A stretch of DNA of 64,000 bases from Yersinia hibernica (GCF_004124235.1 NZ_CP032487.1:3348001-3412000), one strand, 5' to 3'; positions 40,680 to 48,884 are shown, counted from the stretch's first letter. Numbers and translations are program-made. Notes: generated by a model from the sequence alone, not told the origin.

Positions 40680-40722
40680 TGTCAAGCCCGGCCACTGACT
40701 CGCACCAGTGGCGCGGGTGACA
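40680..40722 (+). other. Long hairpin between srlD and gutM
   Basis: GCCACTG (40691-40697) and CAGTGGC (40706-40712) form a perfect core, extended by CCCG/CGGG and outer TGTC/GACA with small bulges. There is no T-run, so RNA processing or 3'-end protection is more likely than intrinsic termination. Confidence 0.6.
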
Positions 40723-40775
40723 AATCTGCCCACTGCAGCCAACACCACAGAGGCGTCAAGACAAAAGGGTAAATT

Positions 40776-41141
40776 ATGTCTCCTACATCCGCACTGATCA
40801 GTATTGTTATCATCGCCTGGGTACTTCAGATCTTGCTCGGATGGTGGCAAATCAACCGCTTTAACCGTGCTTTTGATAGGCTCTGCCAGCACAGTAAATC
40901 AGTCGGTGTCGGCCGCTCTGGTGGTCGTTTTAAACCCAGAGTCGTGATGGCGCTGGCTTTTGATCAAGATATGCGTGTCAGTGACAGCATGATCATGCGG
41001 GGCATCAGTGTTTTTGCCCGGCCTCGCACATTACCGCAGCTCCATGGGTTACATCAGCAGGATTTAATCCCGGATGTGATCTTCCCTACGGATACAGCAT
41101 GTCAAACTGCACTATCATTAGCGATTAAACCGAAATCATGA
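40776..41141 (+). CDS. gutM: Glucitol operon activator GutM
   Basis: Accessory activator of the glucitol operon in E. coli. 121 aa. One N-terminal hydrophobic helix (about residues 5-25, ALISIVIIAWVLQILLGWWQ), then a basic region QINRFNRAFDRL and the family's GRSGGRFKPRVVMALAFD. It has no classical DNA-binding motif that I can see; how it activates is not clear from the sequence. AAGGG is 8 bases before the ATG. It sits between srlD and srlR as in E. coli. Confidence 0.9.
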   Translation: MSPTSALISIVIIAWVLQILLGWWQINRFNRAFDRLCQHSKSVGVGRSGGRFKPRVVMALAFDQDMRVSDSMIMRGISVFARPRTLPQLHGLHQQDLIPDVIFPTDTACQTALSLAIKPKS

Positions 41142-41152
41142 TATTTTCACAA

Positions 41153-41183
41153 TGAAAGTTATTCTTTTTCATGTAAAAGTTAT
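41153..41183. promoter_or_regulatory. Operator-like repeats upstream of srlR
   Basis: AAAGTTAT occurs at 41155-41162 and 41176-41183, exactly 21 bases apart (two helical turns). TGAAAG (41153) with TTTTTCA forms an imperfect inverted repeat resembling the perfect one at 37553-37580. Confidence 0.4.
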
Positions 41184-41225
41184 GCCTGAAAAAGAGGCAA
41201 TGGAAATACTTGAGCAGGAATCGTT

Positions 41226-41996
41226 ATGAAACCAAAGCAGCGACAAGTCGCTATCCTGGAATATCTCCAGCAGCACGGTAAAACGGCAGTTGATCAACTT
41301 GCCGCCCATTTTTCGACCACCGGCACCACAATCCGCAAAGATTTGACGAGTCTTGAAAATGAAGGGGCGGTTATCCGTACCTACGGCGGAGTGGTATTAA
41401 ATCGCGATGATGTAGAGCAACCCATTGATCGTAAAACTCATATTAATACCGAGAAGAAAAAACAAATCGCTAAAGCGGCAAGTCAACTGATTAAAGATGG
41501 CGATAGTCTGGTTTTTGATGCCGGCAGCACGGTACTGCAAATGGTGCCGCACCTGACCAAGTTCAACAATATTACGGTGATGACCAACAGCTTGCATATC
41601 GTCAATGAGTTGGTTGAGCTGGATAATGATCAGACAATCTTGATGCCCGGCGGCACTTACCGTAAGGGTTCAGCCTCTTTTCATGGCAGCCTGGCTGAAT
41701 CTGCCTTTGATAACTTTAGCTTCGATAAGCTGTTTATCGGCGCAGATGGTGTTGATTTAAAGGCTGGTGTCACCACGTTTAACGAAGTTTATCACGTCAG
41801 TACCGCCATGTGTCGCGCCGCCAGCCGCATCATTCTGCTGGTCGACTCTTCCAAATTTGGCCGTAAAAGCCCCAATGTCGTTTGTCCGCTAAGTGCCGTC
41901 GATACCCTGATTACCGATAAAGGTATTAGTGACGAGTATTTGCAGGAATTACAGAAAATGGGCATTAACATCATTCTGGTAGATAAAGATGACTAA
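41226..41996 (+). CDS. srlR: DeoR-family transcriptional repressor of the glucitol operon
   Basis: Represses the srl operon in the absence of inducer. 256 aa. N-terminal DeoR-type helix-turn-helix (about residues 5-58: [40 protein letters not shown]). The DeoR C-terminal sensor domain has the sugar-phosphate-binding signature [15 protein letters not shown] and the FIGADGVD and ASFHGSLAE blocks. The last 8 bases overlap gutQ, so the two are translationally coupled. Confidence 0.94.
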   Translation: MKPKQRQVAILEYLQQHGKTAVDQLAAHFSTTGTTIRKDLTSLENEGAVIRTYGGVVLNRDDVEQPIDRKTHINTEKKKQIAKAASQLIKDGDSLVFDAGSTVLQMVPHLTKFNNITVMTNSLHIVNELVELDNDQTILMPGGTYRKGSASFHGSLAESAFDNFSFDKLFIGADGVDLKAGVTTFNEVYHVSTAMCRAASRIILLVDSSKFGRKSPNVVCPLSAVDTLITDKGISDEYLQELQKMGINIILVDKDD

Positions 41997-42954
41997 TCCA
42001 TTGCTGACCTATGCCCGTGAAACCTTAGAAATTGAGCTAACAGAAGCCCAGCGCTTGTTATCACGTTTGGATGATAATTTTGTGCAAGCTTGTGAATTAT
42101 TGCTCGCCTGCACCGGCAAAGCGGTGGTTTCTGGTATGGGTAAATCCGGCCATATTGGTAAAAAGATTGCCGCTTCACTGGCCAGCACCGGGACGCCAGC
42201 CTTTTTTGTTCATCCCGCCGAAGCATTGCACGGCGATTTAGGCATGATTAGCCCACAAGATGTGCTGATTTTTATCTCATACTCAGGGCGGGCCAAAGAA
42301 CTGGATTTGATTTTGCCATTGCTGGCAGACAGCCATATTCCAGTGATTGCCATCACCGGGGGTAAGGAGTCGCCATTAGCACTTGGGGCGGCGTGTGTAC
42401 TGGATATCAGTGTGGAGCATGAAGCCTGCCCGATGGGGCTAGCGCCGACATCAAGTGCTGTCAACACCTTGATGATGGGTGATGCGCTGGCTATGGCATT
42501 AATGCGTCATCGTGGTTTCAATGCTGAAGACTTTGCTCGCTCGCACCCCGGTGGCAGCTTGGGCGCGCGGTTACTCAACCGAGTTCATCATTTAATGAGA
42601 ACCGGTGACCGTTTGCCCATGGTGAATGAGTCAGACAGTGTCATGGAGGCCATGCTGGAACTGAGCCGCACCGGATTAGGGCTGGTAGCGGTGTGTGACG
42701 CAAACCAACGGGTCGTCGGGGTGTTCACTGATGGTGATTTACGCCGCTGGTTAGTCAAAGGCGGCACCCTGCAACAACCACTAGGGGGCGCGATAACTCG
42801 CCCAGGATACCGATTGCCAGAGCAATGGCGGGCGGGCGAAGCTTTGGAAGCACTGCATCAGCATCATATTAGTGCCGCGCCAGTGGTTAACCTTGATGGG
42901 AAGTTAGTGGGTGCTATCAACCTGCATGACTTGCATCAAGCAGGTATCGGCTAA
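41989..42954 (+). CDS. gutQ: D-arabinose 5-phosphate isomerase GutQ
   Basis: Converts ribulose-5-phosphate to arabinose-5-phosphate, a KDO/LPS precursor and, in the gut operon, a possible inducer link. 321 aa. SIS domain about residues 35-170 ([56 protein letters not shown]), then two CBS domains (about 205-320). The SIS active-site residues look intact. KdsD is a close paralogue, but the position after srlR identifies GutQ. The start overlaps srlR by 8 bases. Confidence 0.95.
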   Translation: MTNPLLTYARETLEIELTEAQRLLSRLDDNFVQACELLLACTGKAVVSGMGKSGHIGKKIAASLASTGTPAFFVHPAEALHGDLGMISPQDVLIFISYSGRAKELDLILPLLADSHIPVIAITGGKESPLALGAACVLDISVEHEACPMGLAPTSSAVNTLMMGDALAMALMRHRGFNAEDFARSHPGGSLGARLLNRVHHLMRTGDRLPMVNESDSVMEAMLELSRTGLGLVAVCDANQRVVGVFTDGDLRRWLVKGGTLQQPLGGAITRPGYRLPEQWRAGEALEALHQHHISAAPVVNLDGKLVGAINLHDLHQAGIG

Positions 42955-42968
42955 TATTCTCATCATCT

Positions 42969-43008
42969 CTCCCGTTGCAGGTAGGTTGCCATTTTCCTGC
43001 AACTGGAG
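42969..43008. terminator. Bidirectional hairpin between gutQ and ivy
   Basis: CTCC-c-GTTGCAGG (42969-42981) pairs with CCTGCAAC-t-GGAG (42996-43008): 12 pairs, one mismatch and a 14-base loop, between convergent genes. The arms resemble the GTTGCAG/CTGCAAC repeats elsewhere in the window. Confidence 0.65.
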
Positions 43009-43022
43009 CAAAGCATCAAAAA

Positions 43023-43553
43023 TCAGTGCCAGTTAGGGTCTTGCTCTAATTGCTTTTTCAGCATGGCTTGAGCACTCTCACTTGGGCGGCCCAACCATTG
43101 ATAAGTAGCAAATTTACTTGGATTATCAAGTGCCTCAGGTTTGTTGTCTACTGAAACTCGCATCCCCCACGCCTGCCAAACTTGCTTTTTATCCCGGCTG
43201 AAAGCAACCCACATAAAATGATTACTGCAATCATGGGGTTTACAAATCCGCCCCACTTTATATTGCTGCCCTTCCCAGTTTATTACCTCATACGGCGCGG
43301 ATGTCCCGACACCTTTACGCGCCCATGCCGGCAAATTTTTCTGGCTCTTGACCATTTTTTGCCAGCTATTTTTATACACTGGCTGTTGTAAAAGGTCGGC
43401 GGCGGTAGGAAGAGGTTTAGTTTCGACCGGCTGAACCGGCGTCGGGCCTGATGAGGACGCGGCAATAATTGCCGCCGGCTGCGCGAAAGCCCAGGAACAG
43501 GCACTGAGTATCGCCGCAGCAACAAGACAATGGCGGGTTTTGTGACCTTTCAT
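43023..43553 (-). CDS. ivy: Inhibitor of vertebrate C-type lysozyme (Ivy family)
   Basis: Periplasmic inhibitor of C-type lysozyme. 176 aa. Signal peptide about residues 1-25 (HCLVAAAILSACSWAFAQP). A Ser/Thr/Pro-rich segment follows (about 26-55), longer than in E. coli Ivy. The inhibitory loop CKPHDC is intact (RICKPHDCSNH); its His and the flanking disulfide are what enters the lysozyme active site in E. coli Ivy. Also family-like are LPAWARKGVGTSAPYEVI and the C-terminal TYQWLGRPSESAQAML. Monocistronic on the minus strand, with an ERIC-like remnant about 230 bases upstream. Confidence 0.88.
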   Translation of the reverse strand: MKGHKTRHCLVAAAILSACSWAFAQPAAIIAASSSGPTPVQPVETKPLPTAADLLQQPVYKNSWQKMVKSQKNLPAWARKGVGTSAPYEVINWEGQQYKVGRICKPHDCSNHFMWVAFSRDKKQVWQAWGMRVSVDNKPEALDNPSKFATYQWLGRPSESAQAMLKKQLEQDPNWH

Positions 43554-43921
43554 TATCGAAAATCCTTATTATCTGATTAATCTACTCGCCAGGCATTCAA
43601 CTGGCCTCGGTGCAACAAATTTGCATGCGTGATATTAGTTTGCATGTCTATGACTCTTAACTGTAGAAAAAGTTGATCCATAGCACGAATTTTCATCCCA
43701 ATTCTCGTTATAGCGCAATCTGTATGACAGCTTGATGTAAGATATAAACCAGACAATCTTGAATTGATAACTATACTCGACATAAATTAAGTTGTAGGAC
43801 GGCGGTACACAAGTCAGCGGGCTGCGGTCAATAATGCGGTTTTTATGGGCAAGCAACAACAGCAGCCAAGTCACTTGCAGCTTGAAATATAACGAATACA
43901 TTCCCGAAAGAAGGCCATGTT
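43554..43921. other. Spacer between ivy and the 43,922 gene
   Basis: 368 bases between divergent genes. It holds an ERIC-like remnant (about 43780-43902) next to the downstream gene's ribosome binding site; no RNA gene or regulator site is recognised in the rest. Confidence 0.55.
43780..43902 (+). repeat. ERIC-like remnant
   Basis: The left part ATAAATTAAGTTGTAGGACG with GGCGGTACACAAG, and the right part CAGCAGCCAAGTCAC followed by TTGCAGCTTGAAATATAACG, resemble the ends of the ERIC at 10236-10362 (GCAGCCAACGCAC, GTAATTTGAAG). The central ERIC core is missing or replaced. Confidence 0.5.
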
Positions 43922-44788
43922 ATGTTGACCCTTGAGTTACCTGAAGCCCCCGAGAAACTGTATTACTCCGCCGGGGATGCCCATCCACTAGACAAGCTCG
44001 AGAGTGATAAAATCGTCCAAATGGTGGTAGACCTGGATGTCGCCAACTCTGACAGTGAGCATTATGTGACGGGTTGGATGGGGCTAAATAGCGTAGTGAT
44101 AATCCGGAACTATCAAAATAAACGCGGCACTGCCAACGGCTTTGTAGTGAACAAAGGGGATAGCTATCGGCTCAGCATTCAGTCGATTGAATTTCGTATC
44201 CCTAAAGTGGTGTTATGGATGAGTTTTCGCCGCAAACCCCGCACCATGGAGTTAATTACCTACGAAACACTGGGCGACCAACCAAGTGGCATGCAGCAAT
44301 ACCGTAATATCCTCGACGAGGAATTACGCCAACAACTGGACAGTGATTGGCGTGGTCTGAATGATTATTTGGGTGCGGCTTGTTGGCAAATTGAAAATAA
44401 CGTCCCATTGTGGCAACAAGCGCAGCAAGAAATAACATTGGATGCCATCAACCAGCTCGCTGCGGCCCCAGTTTTCCGGGCCAAAAACTTACAATCTGAT
44501 GAAAATTATGCTGGCTTCTGGGCGGGAGAATACTTTTTTGCCGTCAGGCAACCGACTGCAGATAACCCATTGCCAGCATTACAGATTTCCTGGCGGGAAG
44601 ATGAAAAAAGCATCGGCAGCTATCAGTTCGACTGGATCAAAGATGAAGCAGATAATCCGAAACTGTTACTGTGTATTCGCCCGCGTAAAGGTGCTAAAAG
44701 TTACTTGCTTAACCGTTTTGATGCTGATCATTTGCAGCGTGCCATCGCGATGTTTGCGATGACACAGCGCTATTTACTGACGCAGTAA
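43922..44788 (+). CDS. Hypothetical protein, no family recognised
   Basis: 288 aa, soluble, no signal peptide or membrane helix seen. The N-terminal half (about 1-115) is rich in beta-strand-like alternation (IVQMVVDLDVANSD, GWMGLNSVVIIRNYQ, GDSYRLSIQSIEFRIPKVVLW). The C-terminal half holds an acidic helix-rich part and ends KSYLLNRFDADHLQRAIAMFAMTQRYL. AAGG at 43911-43914 is 7 bases before the ATG. Base composition is like the core genes around it, so it does not look recently acquired. It is not in an operon: ivy is divergent and thiD convergent. I do not recognise a function. Confidence 0.8.
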   Translation: MLTLELPEAPEKLYYSAGDAHPLDKLESDKIVQMVVDLDVANSDSEHYVTGWMGLNSVVIIRNYQNKRGTANGFVVNKGDSYRLSIQSIEFRIPKVVLWMSFRRKPRTMELITYETLGDQPSGMQQYRNILDEELRQQLDSDWRGLNDYLGAACWQIENNVPLWQQAQQEITLDAINQLAAAPVFRAKNLQSDENYAGFWAGEYFFAVRQPTADNPLPALQISWREDEKSIGSYQFDWIKDEADNPKLLLCIRPRKGAKSYLLNRFDADHLQRAIAMFAMTQRYLLTQ

Positions 44789-44813
44789 TCGCGGTAACGC
44801 CAAGCACTCAGGG

Positions 44814-45614
44814 TTACCACCATTGATGGAAATGATGTACCGGCCCGACCCCCTGCCCCACCTCGAGGGTGTCTGCCTGCTCCAGCGCCCCTTGCAGATA
44901 ATTTTTGGCCGCACTCACCGTGTCCGCCCAATTGGTGTGCCGCGGCCGCAAGGCGGCGAGGGCGGCCGATAAAGTGCACCCGGTGCCGTGGGTATGTCGG
45001 GTATCAACCCGGCGAGTGACAAAACGCTGTTCGCCCTGTGCGGTGAACAGCCAATCCGGGCTTTCCTCACCACTCAAATGCCCACCTTTCATCAATACCC
45101 CCTGACAACCTAATGCTAACAATGCCCGCCCCTGCTCACACATTTCATGCTCATTATGTGCAGGCTGACAATTGAGTAATGCTGCAGCCTCCGGCAAATT
45201 AGGGGTTATCAGGGCCACCTGGGGAATCAGTAAACGGCGCACCGCATCAACCGCCTCGGGTGCCAACAATGGATCACCACTTTTGGCAACCATCACGGTG
45301 TCTAGCACCACAAATGGAATCGGGTAACGGCGCAGTTGCGTGGTGACAACATCGACAATCTCAGCATTTGCCAACATGCCAATCTTGGCGCTATCGATAC
45401 GCACATCACTCAGCACAGAATCCATTTGAGCAGCAACAAAATCCGGCTCGATAGAGTAAACCGACTGCACACCACGGGTATTTTGCGCTACCAAAGCGGT
45501 GATAACACTGGTGCCAAAGGCCTGTAGCGCAGAAAAGGTTTTTAAATCAGCTTGAATACCCGCCCCTCCGCTCGGGTCAGTTCCGGCGATGGTGAGTGCA
45601 TTAATTCGCTTCAT
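44814..45614 (-). CDS. thiD: Hydroxymethylpyrimidine/phosphomethylpyrimidine kinase
   Basis: Phosphorylates HMP and HMP-P to HMP-PP for thiamin synthesis; cytoplasmic, ribokinase fold. 266 aa, same as E. coli ThiD. N-terminal motif TIAGTDPSGGAGIQADLKTF; substrate region VVLDTVMVAKSGDPLL; ATP/anion hole DTRHTHGTGCTLSAALAALR with the catalytic Asp/Cys-region residues of the family. A TPP riboswitch lies upstream. The ATG is embedded in ATGA, overlapping the stop of a 32-codon leader ORF. thiM, its usual partner in enterobacterial thiM-thiD, is not adjacent. Confidence 0.95.
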   Translation of the reverse strand: MKRINALTIAGTDPSGGAGIQADLKTFSALQAFGTSVITALVAQNTRGVQSVYSIEPDFVAAQMDSVLSDVRIDSAKIGMLANAEIVDVVTTQLRRYPIPFVVLDTVMVAKSGDPLLAPEAVDAVRRLLIPQVALITPNLPEAAALLNCQPAHNEHEMCEQGRALLALGCQGVLMKGGHLSGEESPDWLFTAQGEQRFVTRRVDTRHTHGTGCTLSAALAALRPRHTNWADTVSAAKNYLQGALEQADTLEVGQGVGPVHHFHQWW

Positions 45615-45709
45615 GAATAAGCCCCCGCAGATATATCAGCAGGTAAGCAGGCCAATAGTGTGGTGGGAATGGGCATAACTGAAGAAAAAACGGCAGGTTG
45701 AAGCAACAT
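45611..45709 (-). CDS. Possible 32-aa leader ORF between TPP riboswitch and thiD
   Basis: Minus-strand ATG at 45709, preceded by AGGAGG (45718-45713), opens a frame starting MLLQPAVFSSVMPIP and ending SAGAYS; its TGA (45613-45611) overlaps the thiD ATG as ATGA. The strong ribosome binding site belongs to this ORF, not to thiD, whose own upstream region has only a G-run 7 bases away. Translational coupling to thiD is the natural reading. The spacing of 3 bases between AGGAGG and ATG is short. The peptide has no recognised family; it is not an N-terminal piece of ThiM. Coding status is inferred, not proven. Confidence 0.5.
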   Translation of the reverse strand: MLLQPAVFSSVMPIPTTLLACLPADISAGAYS

Positions 45710-45755
45710 ATTCCTCCTAACCGGCGGTCAAGAAGGCGGTACCCAGCGGTGCCGA

Positions 45756-45840
45756 GACTTCCCTACGCTGGCATAATCCAGATCAGGTAATACGGGTAAT
45801 ATCTCAGCCATCCCACAATTTGTGACAGGCACCCCGAGTC
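45756..45840 (-). promoter_or_regulatory. TPP riboswitch (THI element)
   Basis: On the minus strand the aptamer shows GACTCGGGGTGCC at its start, GGCTGAGA, ACCCGTATTACCTGATCTGG, and GCCAGCGTAGGGAAGTC at its end; the terminal GACT/AGTC closes helix P1. These are the conserved parts of the thi-box. Downstream, CCTTCT (minus strand, 45737-45732) can pair with the AGGAGG at 45718-45713, a plausible translation-off hairpin. Confidence 0.95.
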
Positions 45841-46126
45841 AGAATTGTTATTATCACGGGCTGATGGTAGAAGATCAATCACCTATTAGCTCATCCAATG
45901 ATTAGTGCCACCGATTATTTATGTAACCAGATGATAAATATAAAAATCATCAAATTTCAAGAGAGTGAGCGGCCGCCTTACATTTGGCCGCAGGCGGGCC
46001 TCAAACACCACGAGAAATAGTCATAAATCCAAGTAAGGTATAATACTGATTTATAAAGCCCCTTATTTATTTCAATAAAATTCACATGCTATAGTGAAAA
46101 TTAATTCAGCGAAAAGGATAATAAAT
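45841..46126. other. Spacer between the thiD riboswitch and the 46,127 gene
   Basis: 286 bases between divergent units. It should hold the thiD promoter on the minus strand. A GC-rich patch near 45970-46000 (GGCCGCC and GGCGGGCC arms) can fold as a hairpin and is out of character with the AT-rich surroundings; AAATTTCAAG next to it resembles an ERIC end but no full element is seen. Confidence 0.4.
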
Positions 46127-46798
46127 ATGACAGGATTCACGACTGCAATATCTTCAGACCGACCACCAATACTTCGATTAACTTGGCGTAACTCGCCTGA
46201 AACACTATTAAAAAATCATGCTATTCACGAATTAATATCTCACTATAATAATGGTAGTGAAAATAAAAAAGCCGAAATAGAGAAATCAGCAATAAATCAT
46301 ATAATTAACATTTGCAGCAACCTTAATTATGTTGCTAATGACAACATACAAAATAAATCAGTTAATACCGCCACTAAGCTGGTTGAGTTTTTTTCAGGTC
46401 AAAATGACATTCGCAATAAAATTGAGTTAGCAAAAGAAATAAAAACCATTCGTCAGCTTGATTTTTCAGTGCTAAACAAAGAGGACATCAATGGTCGCCT
46501 CCAAACTCTCAAGCGTTATATTGATGTTATCCTGCCAGAGGAGAAAACTCAGTCTAAATATCTTACTCAACCAGAGAATAAATGCGCAGAAGGAAAACCA
46601 CTCACTGAAAATATGCAAACCACGGCTCCAATCCGCAAATCAATAGATAATACATTATCCTGCAGGGTCAAAACCCAAGGAGAATATATTTCATTACAAC
46701 CAGATTCAGGTGAAAATAAAAATAATGAGAATATTATTGCTCGGTTTTTTCCCAATTTAATAGCTTCTTTATTTTATATAAACTCCCCGCACAGATAG
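46127..46798 (+). CDS. Orphan AT-rich gene, hypothetical protein
   Basis: 223 aa, no family recognised. No signal peptide or clear membrane helix; predicted mostly helical (KKAEIEKSAINHIINICSN, NKIELAKEIKTIRQLDF), with a polar, Asn/Lys/Glu-rich C-terminal third and a short hydrophobic end (FFPNLIASLFYINSP). AAGGA at 46114-46118 lies 8 bases before the ATG. Coding sequence is clearly more AT-rich than neighbours, with many AAT, AAA and ATA codons, which suggests horizontal origin. A hairpin follows the stop. A secreted-effector role could be imagined from composition but nothing specific supports it. Confidence 0.7.
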   Translation: MTGFTTAISSDRPPILRLTWRNSPETLLKNHAIHELISHYNNGSENKKAEIEKSAINHIINICSNLNYVANDNIQNKSVNTATKLVEFFSGQNDIRNKIELAKEIKTIRQLDFSVLNKEDINGRLQTLKRYIDVILPEEKTQSKYLTQPENKCAEGKPLTENMQTTAPIRKSIDNTLSCRVKTQGEYISLQPDSGENKNNENIIARFFPNLIASLFYINSPHR

Positions 46799-46808
46799 AT
46801 TAAAAATA

Positions 46809-46826
46809 AGGGAGCCTAAGCTCCCT
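46809..46826 (+). terminator. Hairpin after the 46,127 gene
   Basis: AGGGAGC (46809-46815), loop CTAA, GCTCCCT (46820-46826): perfect 7-bp stem 11 bases after the stop codon. There is no clear T-run. Confidence 0.55.
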
Positions 46827-47018
46827 ACTACATACTTATAAATGATTGATAAATGACTCTCGCGCAATGTTTTCGCATCGCCATATTTTATATTTTGCAC
46901 TGATTGGTCAAACTGTCACAAGGGCTGAAATAAGGCCATTCTTTGATCAAAACCACCTAATACCCGCCACGGCTGGAAAAATTCCAGCTAATAGTGAATA
47001 ACGTACACCATACTTTAA

Positions 47019-48884
47019 TTATGACGGTGAGTTACTCCCCCACTCGATCAATACTTCAACACGATTGAGAACATGTGCAGCTTGATACCAAATTTTGCTG
47101 TATTCAGATGAGCTATAAGTATGTAAAAATTCAACTAATAGCGCTTTTGTTTGTTCTAATACAGCACTGTCAACGGGCTTATCTTTATTTTTCTCCAGAA
47201 GAGTGTCCAGTGCTTCAATTTTTTGCAAGAAAGCAGTCAGTTCATCAGTCCATTCATCGCTATATAACCTATATACTATTCGTATCAGTAACCAAGGAAT
47301 GTAATAACGACTGAGATGGGTATTCTGTACGTGATAATCAGTTGAAGACCAACTGGTATCTGCTCCTGTGCAATGAGTATCCTTGTTATCAATTATGTTT
47401 TTTAGTTCACACACCCTCTTTTCCATATCAAGGCTATAAGCCAGTGCCTGATTACTAGTCAATATTGCATCCTGAGGTTTTCGCTCATTAAAATTGATAG
47501 CTTTGCCAATGAGCACCCCTGGTTTTGGCCCAATCAATGTACCACGATAGGTTGTCCTTTGCGGTTTATCATTGGTAAAAAAGTGCAGAACTTTATTTTC
47601 ATACCCATTAACTAAATAGCGATAACCTTGGTCTGCCATAAAATTCCATCGATGAGTATACATATTATAAGCGACACCGTTATCACAATGATATGTAATG
47701 GAGTTATCACTATAGCTACTGCGATCATAGGAGAAATAAACTGCCAAATGTTCTTCATCACTATTATTTAGCAATGAAAGGCAGGATGTCTCTGCTAATT
47801 TCCTATCTTGACTTAACTTATTGTAAGCAAGCAAATATTGGGTTTCAGCATTATAGTAAATATCCCACCTTTTTTTCCCTCCGGACTCTAGATAGACATT
47901 AATATCATCAATTTCATCCAGATGGTGCGAAATGATATTGTGATGACCAAGACCATCTAAAACCCCAAGTGTTTCTTTATATTGGAGAAATGGCCTTACG
48001 GCCAGTGAGTTCAATTTTTCAATATAATGTTCATCAAACCAAATAGTATCTATACTCGTTACTGGCTGATAATGCTCTAGTTTTCGATTAGGATATTGAT
48101 TAATAGAACTATCTTGAGCATCTAAATAAATATAGAATCCGTCATCGTCCAATAACAAAGGAGTGCCGGTAGCTTGATTAACCAAGGTGAATTTTTCTTC
48201 TATCTTTTTAGGAAACCAACGTTGCCCAGGGTTGGAAAAATCACAATAAGAAAAAGCGACATCAGCACTCCGCCTATCTCTTCGCAAATCTGTTACATGC
48301 AAACAATAAAGATTGCGATCAAACCCTTGCCCAGAAAATGCCGACATAATCTGTCCTGCATGACTATAAAATATAGATGAGCTCTGTCCATCTATATCTC
48401 TCGGTTGGTTTTCTCGGGTTAAGATAATACTGTGCCCTCGGCTAATAAAATAATTATAGCCAACATATTTCTCTGGAAATAATTCCGAGTGATAATTAAA
48501 GTGAATGCGTTTATTATCAGGATACAATTTTTTCGGTAATACTCGATAAGAACTGATATCTGACATTAACCCATAGTTAATCAAATCAGCAGCATTAGTA
48601 TCTTGATAAAGTGACTTTGATTTCCCGGTAAATGAAAAATCACTAAAAACATCAACTTGAATATTTAGCGGAACCTTAATAGAAGATATATTGTTATTCC
48701 ACTGACTAAAAAGCCATTCATCTTCAGTATAAGATGGCACACAAAACTTCTTTGAATCACTTTTTTCCAAATAATTATCGCTAGAATAAAAACACGTATT
48801 ATCATCATTAAAACGATCGGACATTACATTAAATGAGATGAAAACCAATACATAAAACATCTTACTTGATTTATTAATATCCAT
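47019..48884 (-). CDS. Putative secreted protein with crystallin-like and lectin-like segments
   Basis: 621 aa, orphan. N-terminal hydrophobic stretch (about residues 9-21, MFYVLVFISFNVMS) looks like a signal peptide. Residues about 28-116 resemble a beta/gamma-crystallin-type Greek-key unit (NNISSIKV, then VFSDFSFTGKSKSLY, then SDISSYRVLP). Residues about 180-260 resemble a ricin-B-like beta-trefoil (YCLHV, NPGQRWFP, TLVNQATGTPLLLDDDGF). The C-terminal third is helical. At least eight Cys residues after the signal fit disulfide bonds outside the cytoplasm. AGAGGTGAT is 6 bases before the ATG. AT-rich, so probably acquired. The domain mix recalls secreted toxins and host-binding proteins, but no catalytic domain is recognised. 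Confidence 0.72.
   Translation of the reverse strand: MDINKSSKMFYVLVFISFNVMSDRFNDDNTCFYSSDNYLEKSDSKKFCVPSYTEDEWLFSQWNNNISSIKVPLNIQVDVFSDFSFTGKSKSLYQDTNAADLINYGLMSDISSYRVLPKKLYPDNKRIHFNYHSELFPEKYVGYNYFISRGHSIILTRENQPRDIDGQSSSIFYSHAGQIMSAFSGQGFDRNLYCLHVTDLRRDRRSADVAFSYCDFSNPGQRWFPKKIEEKFTLVNQATGTPLLLDDDGFYIYLDAQDSSINQYPNRKLEHYQPVTSIDTIWFDEHYIEKLNSLAVRPFLQYKETLGVLDGLGHHNIISHHLDEIDDINVYLESGGKKRWDIYYNAETQYLLAYNKLSQDRKLAETSCLSLLNNSDEEHLAVYFSYDRSSYSDNSITYHCDNGVAYNMYTHRWNFMADQGYRYLVNGYENKVLHFFTNDKPQRTTYRGTLIGPKPGVLIGKAINFNERKPQDAILTSNQALAYSLDMEKRVCELKNIIDNKDTHCTGADTSWSSTDYHVQNTHLSRYYIPWLLIRIVYRLYSDEWTDELTAFLQKIEALDTLLEKNKDKPVDSAVLEQTKALLVEFLHTYSSSEYSKIWYQAAHVLNRVEVLIEWGSNSPS

Noticed and set aside
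45611..45709. Leader ORF before thiD as a remnant of thiM
   Set aside because: The 32 codons show no likeness to the ThiM N-terminus, and the frame ends exactly at the thiD ATG, which fits coupling rather than decay.
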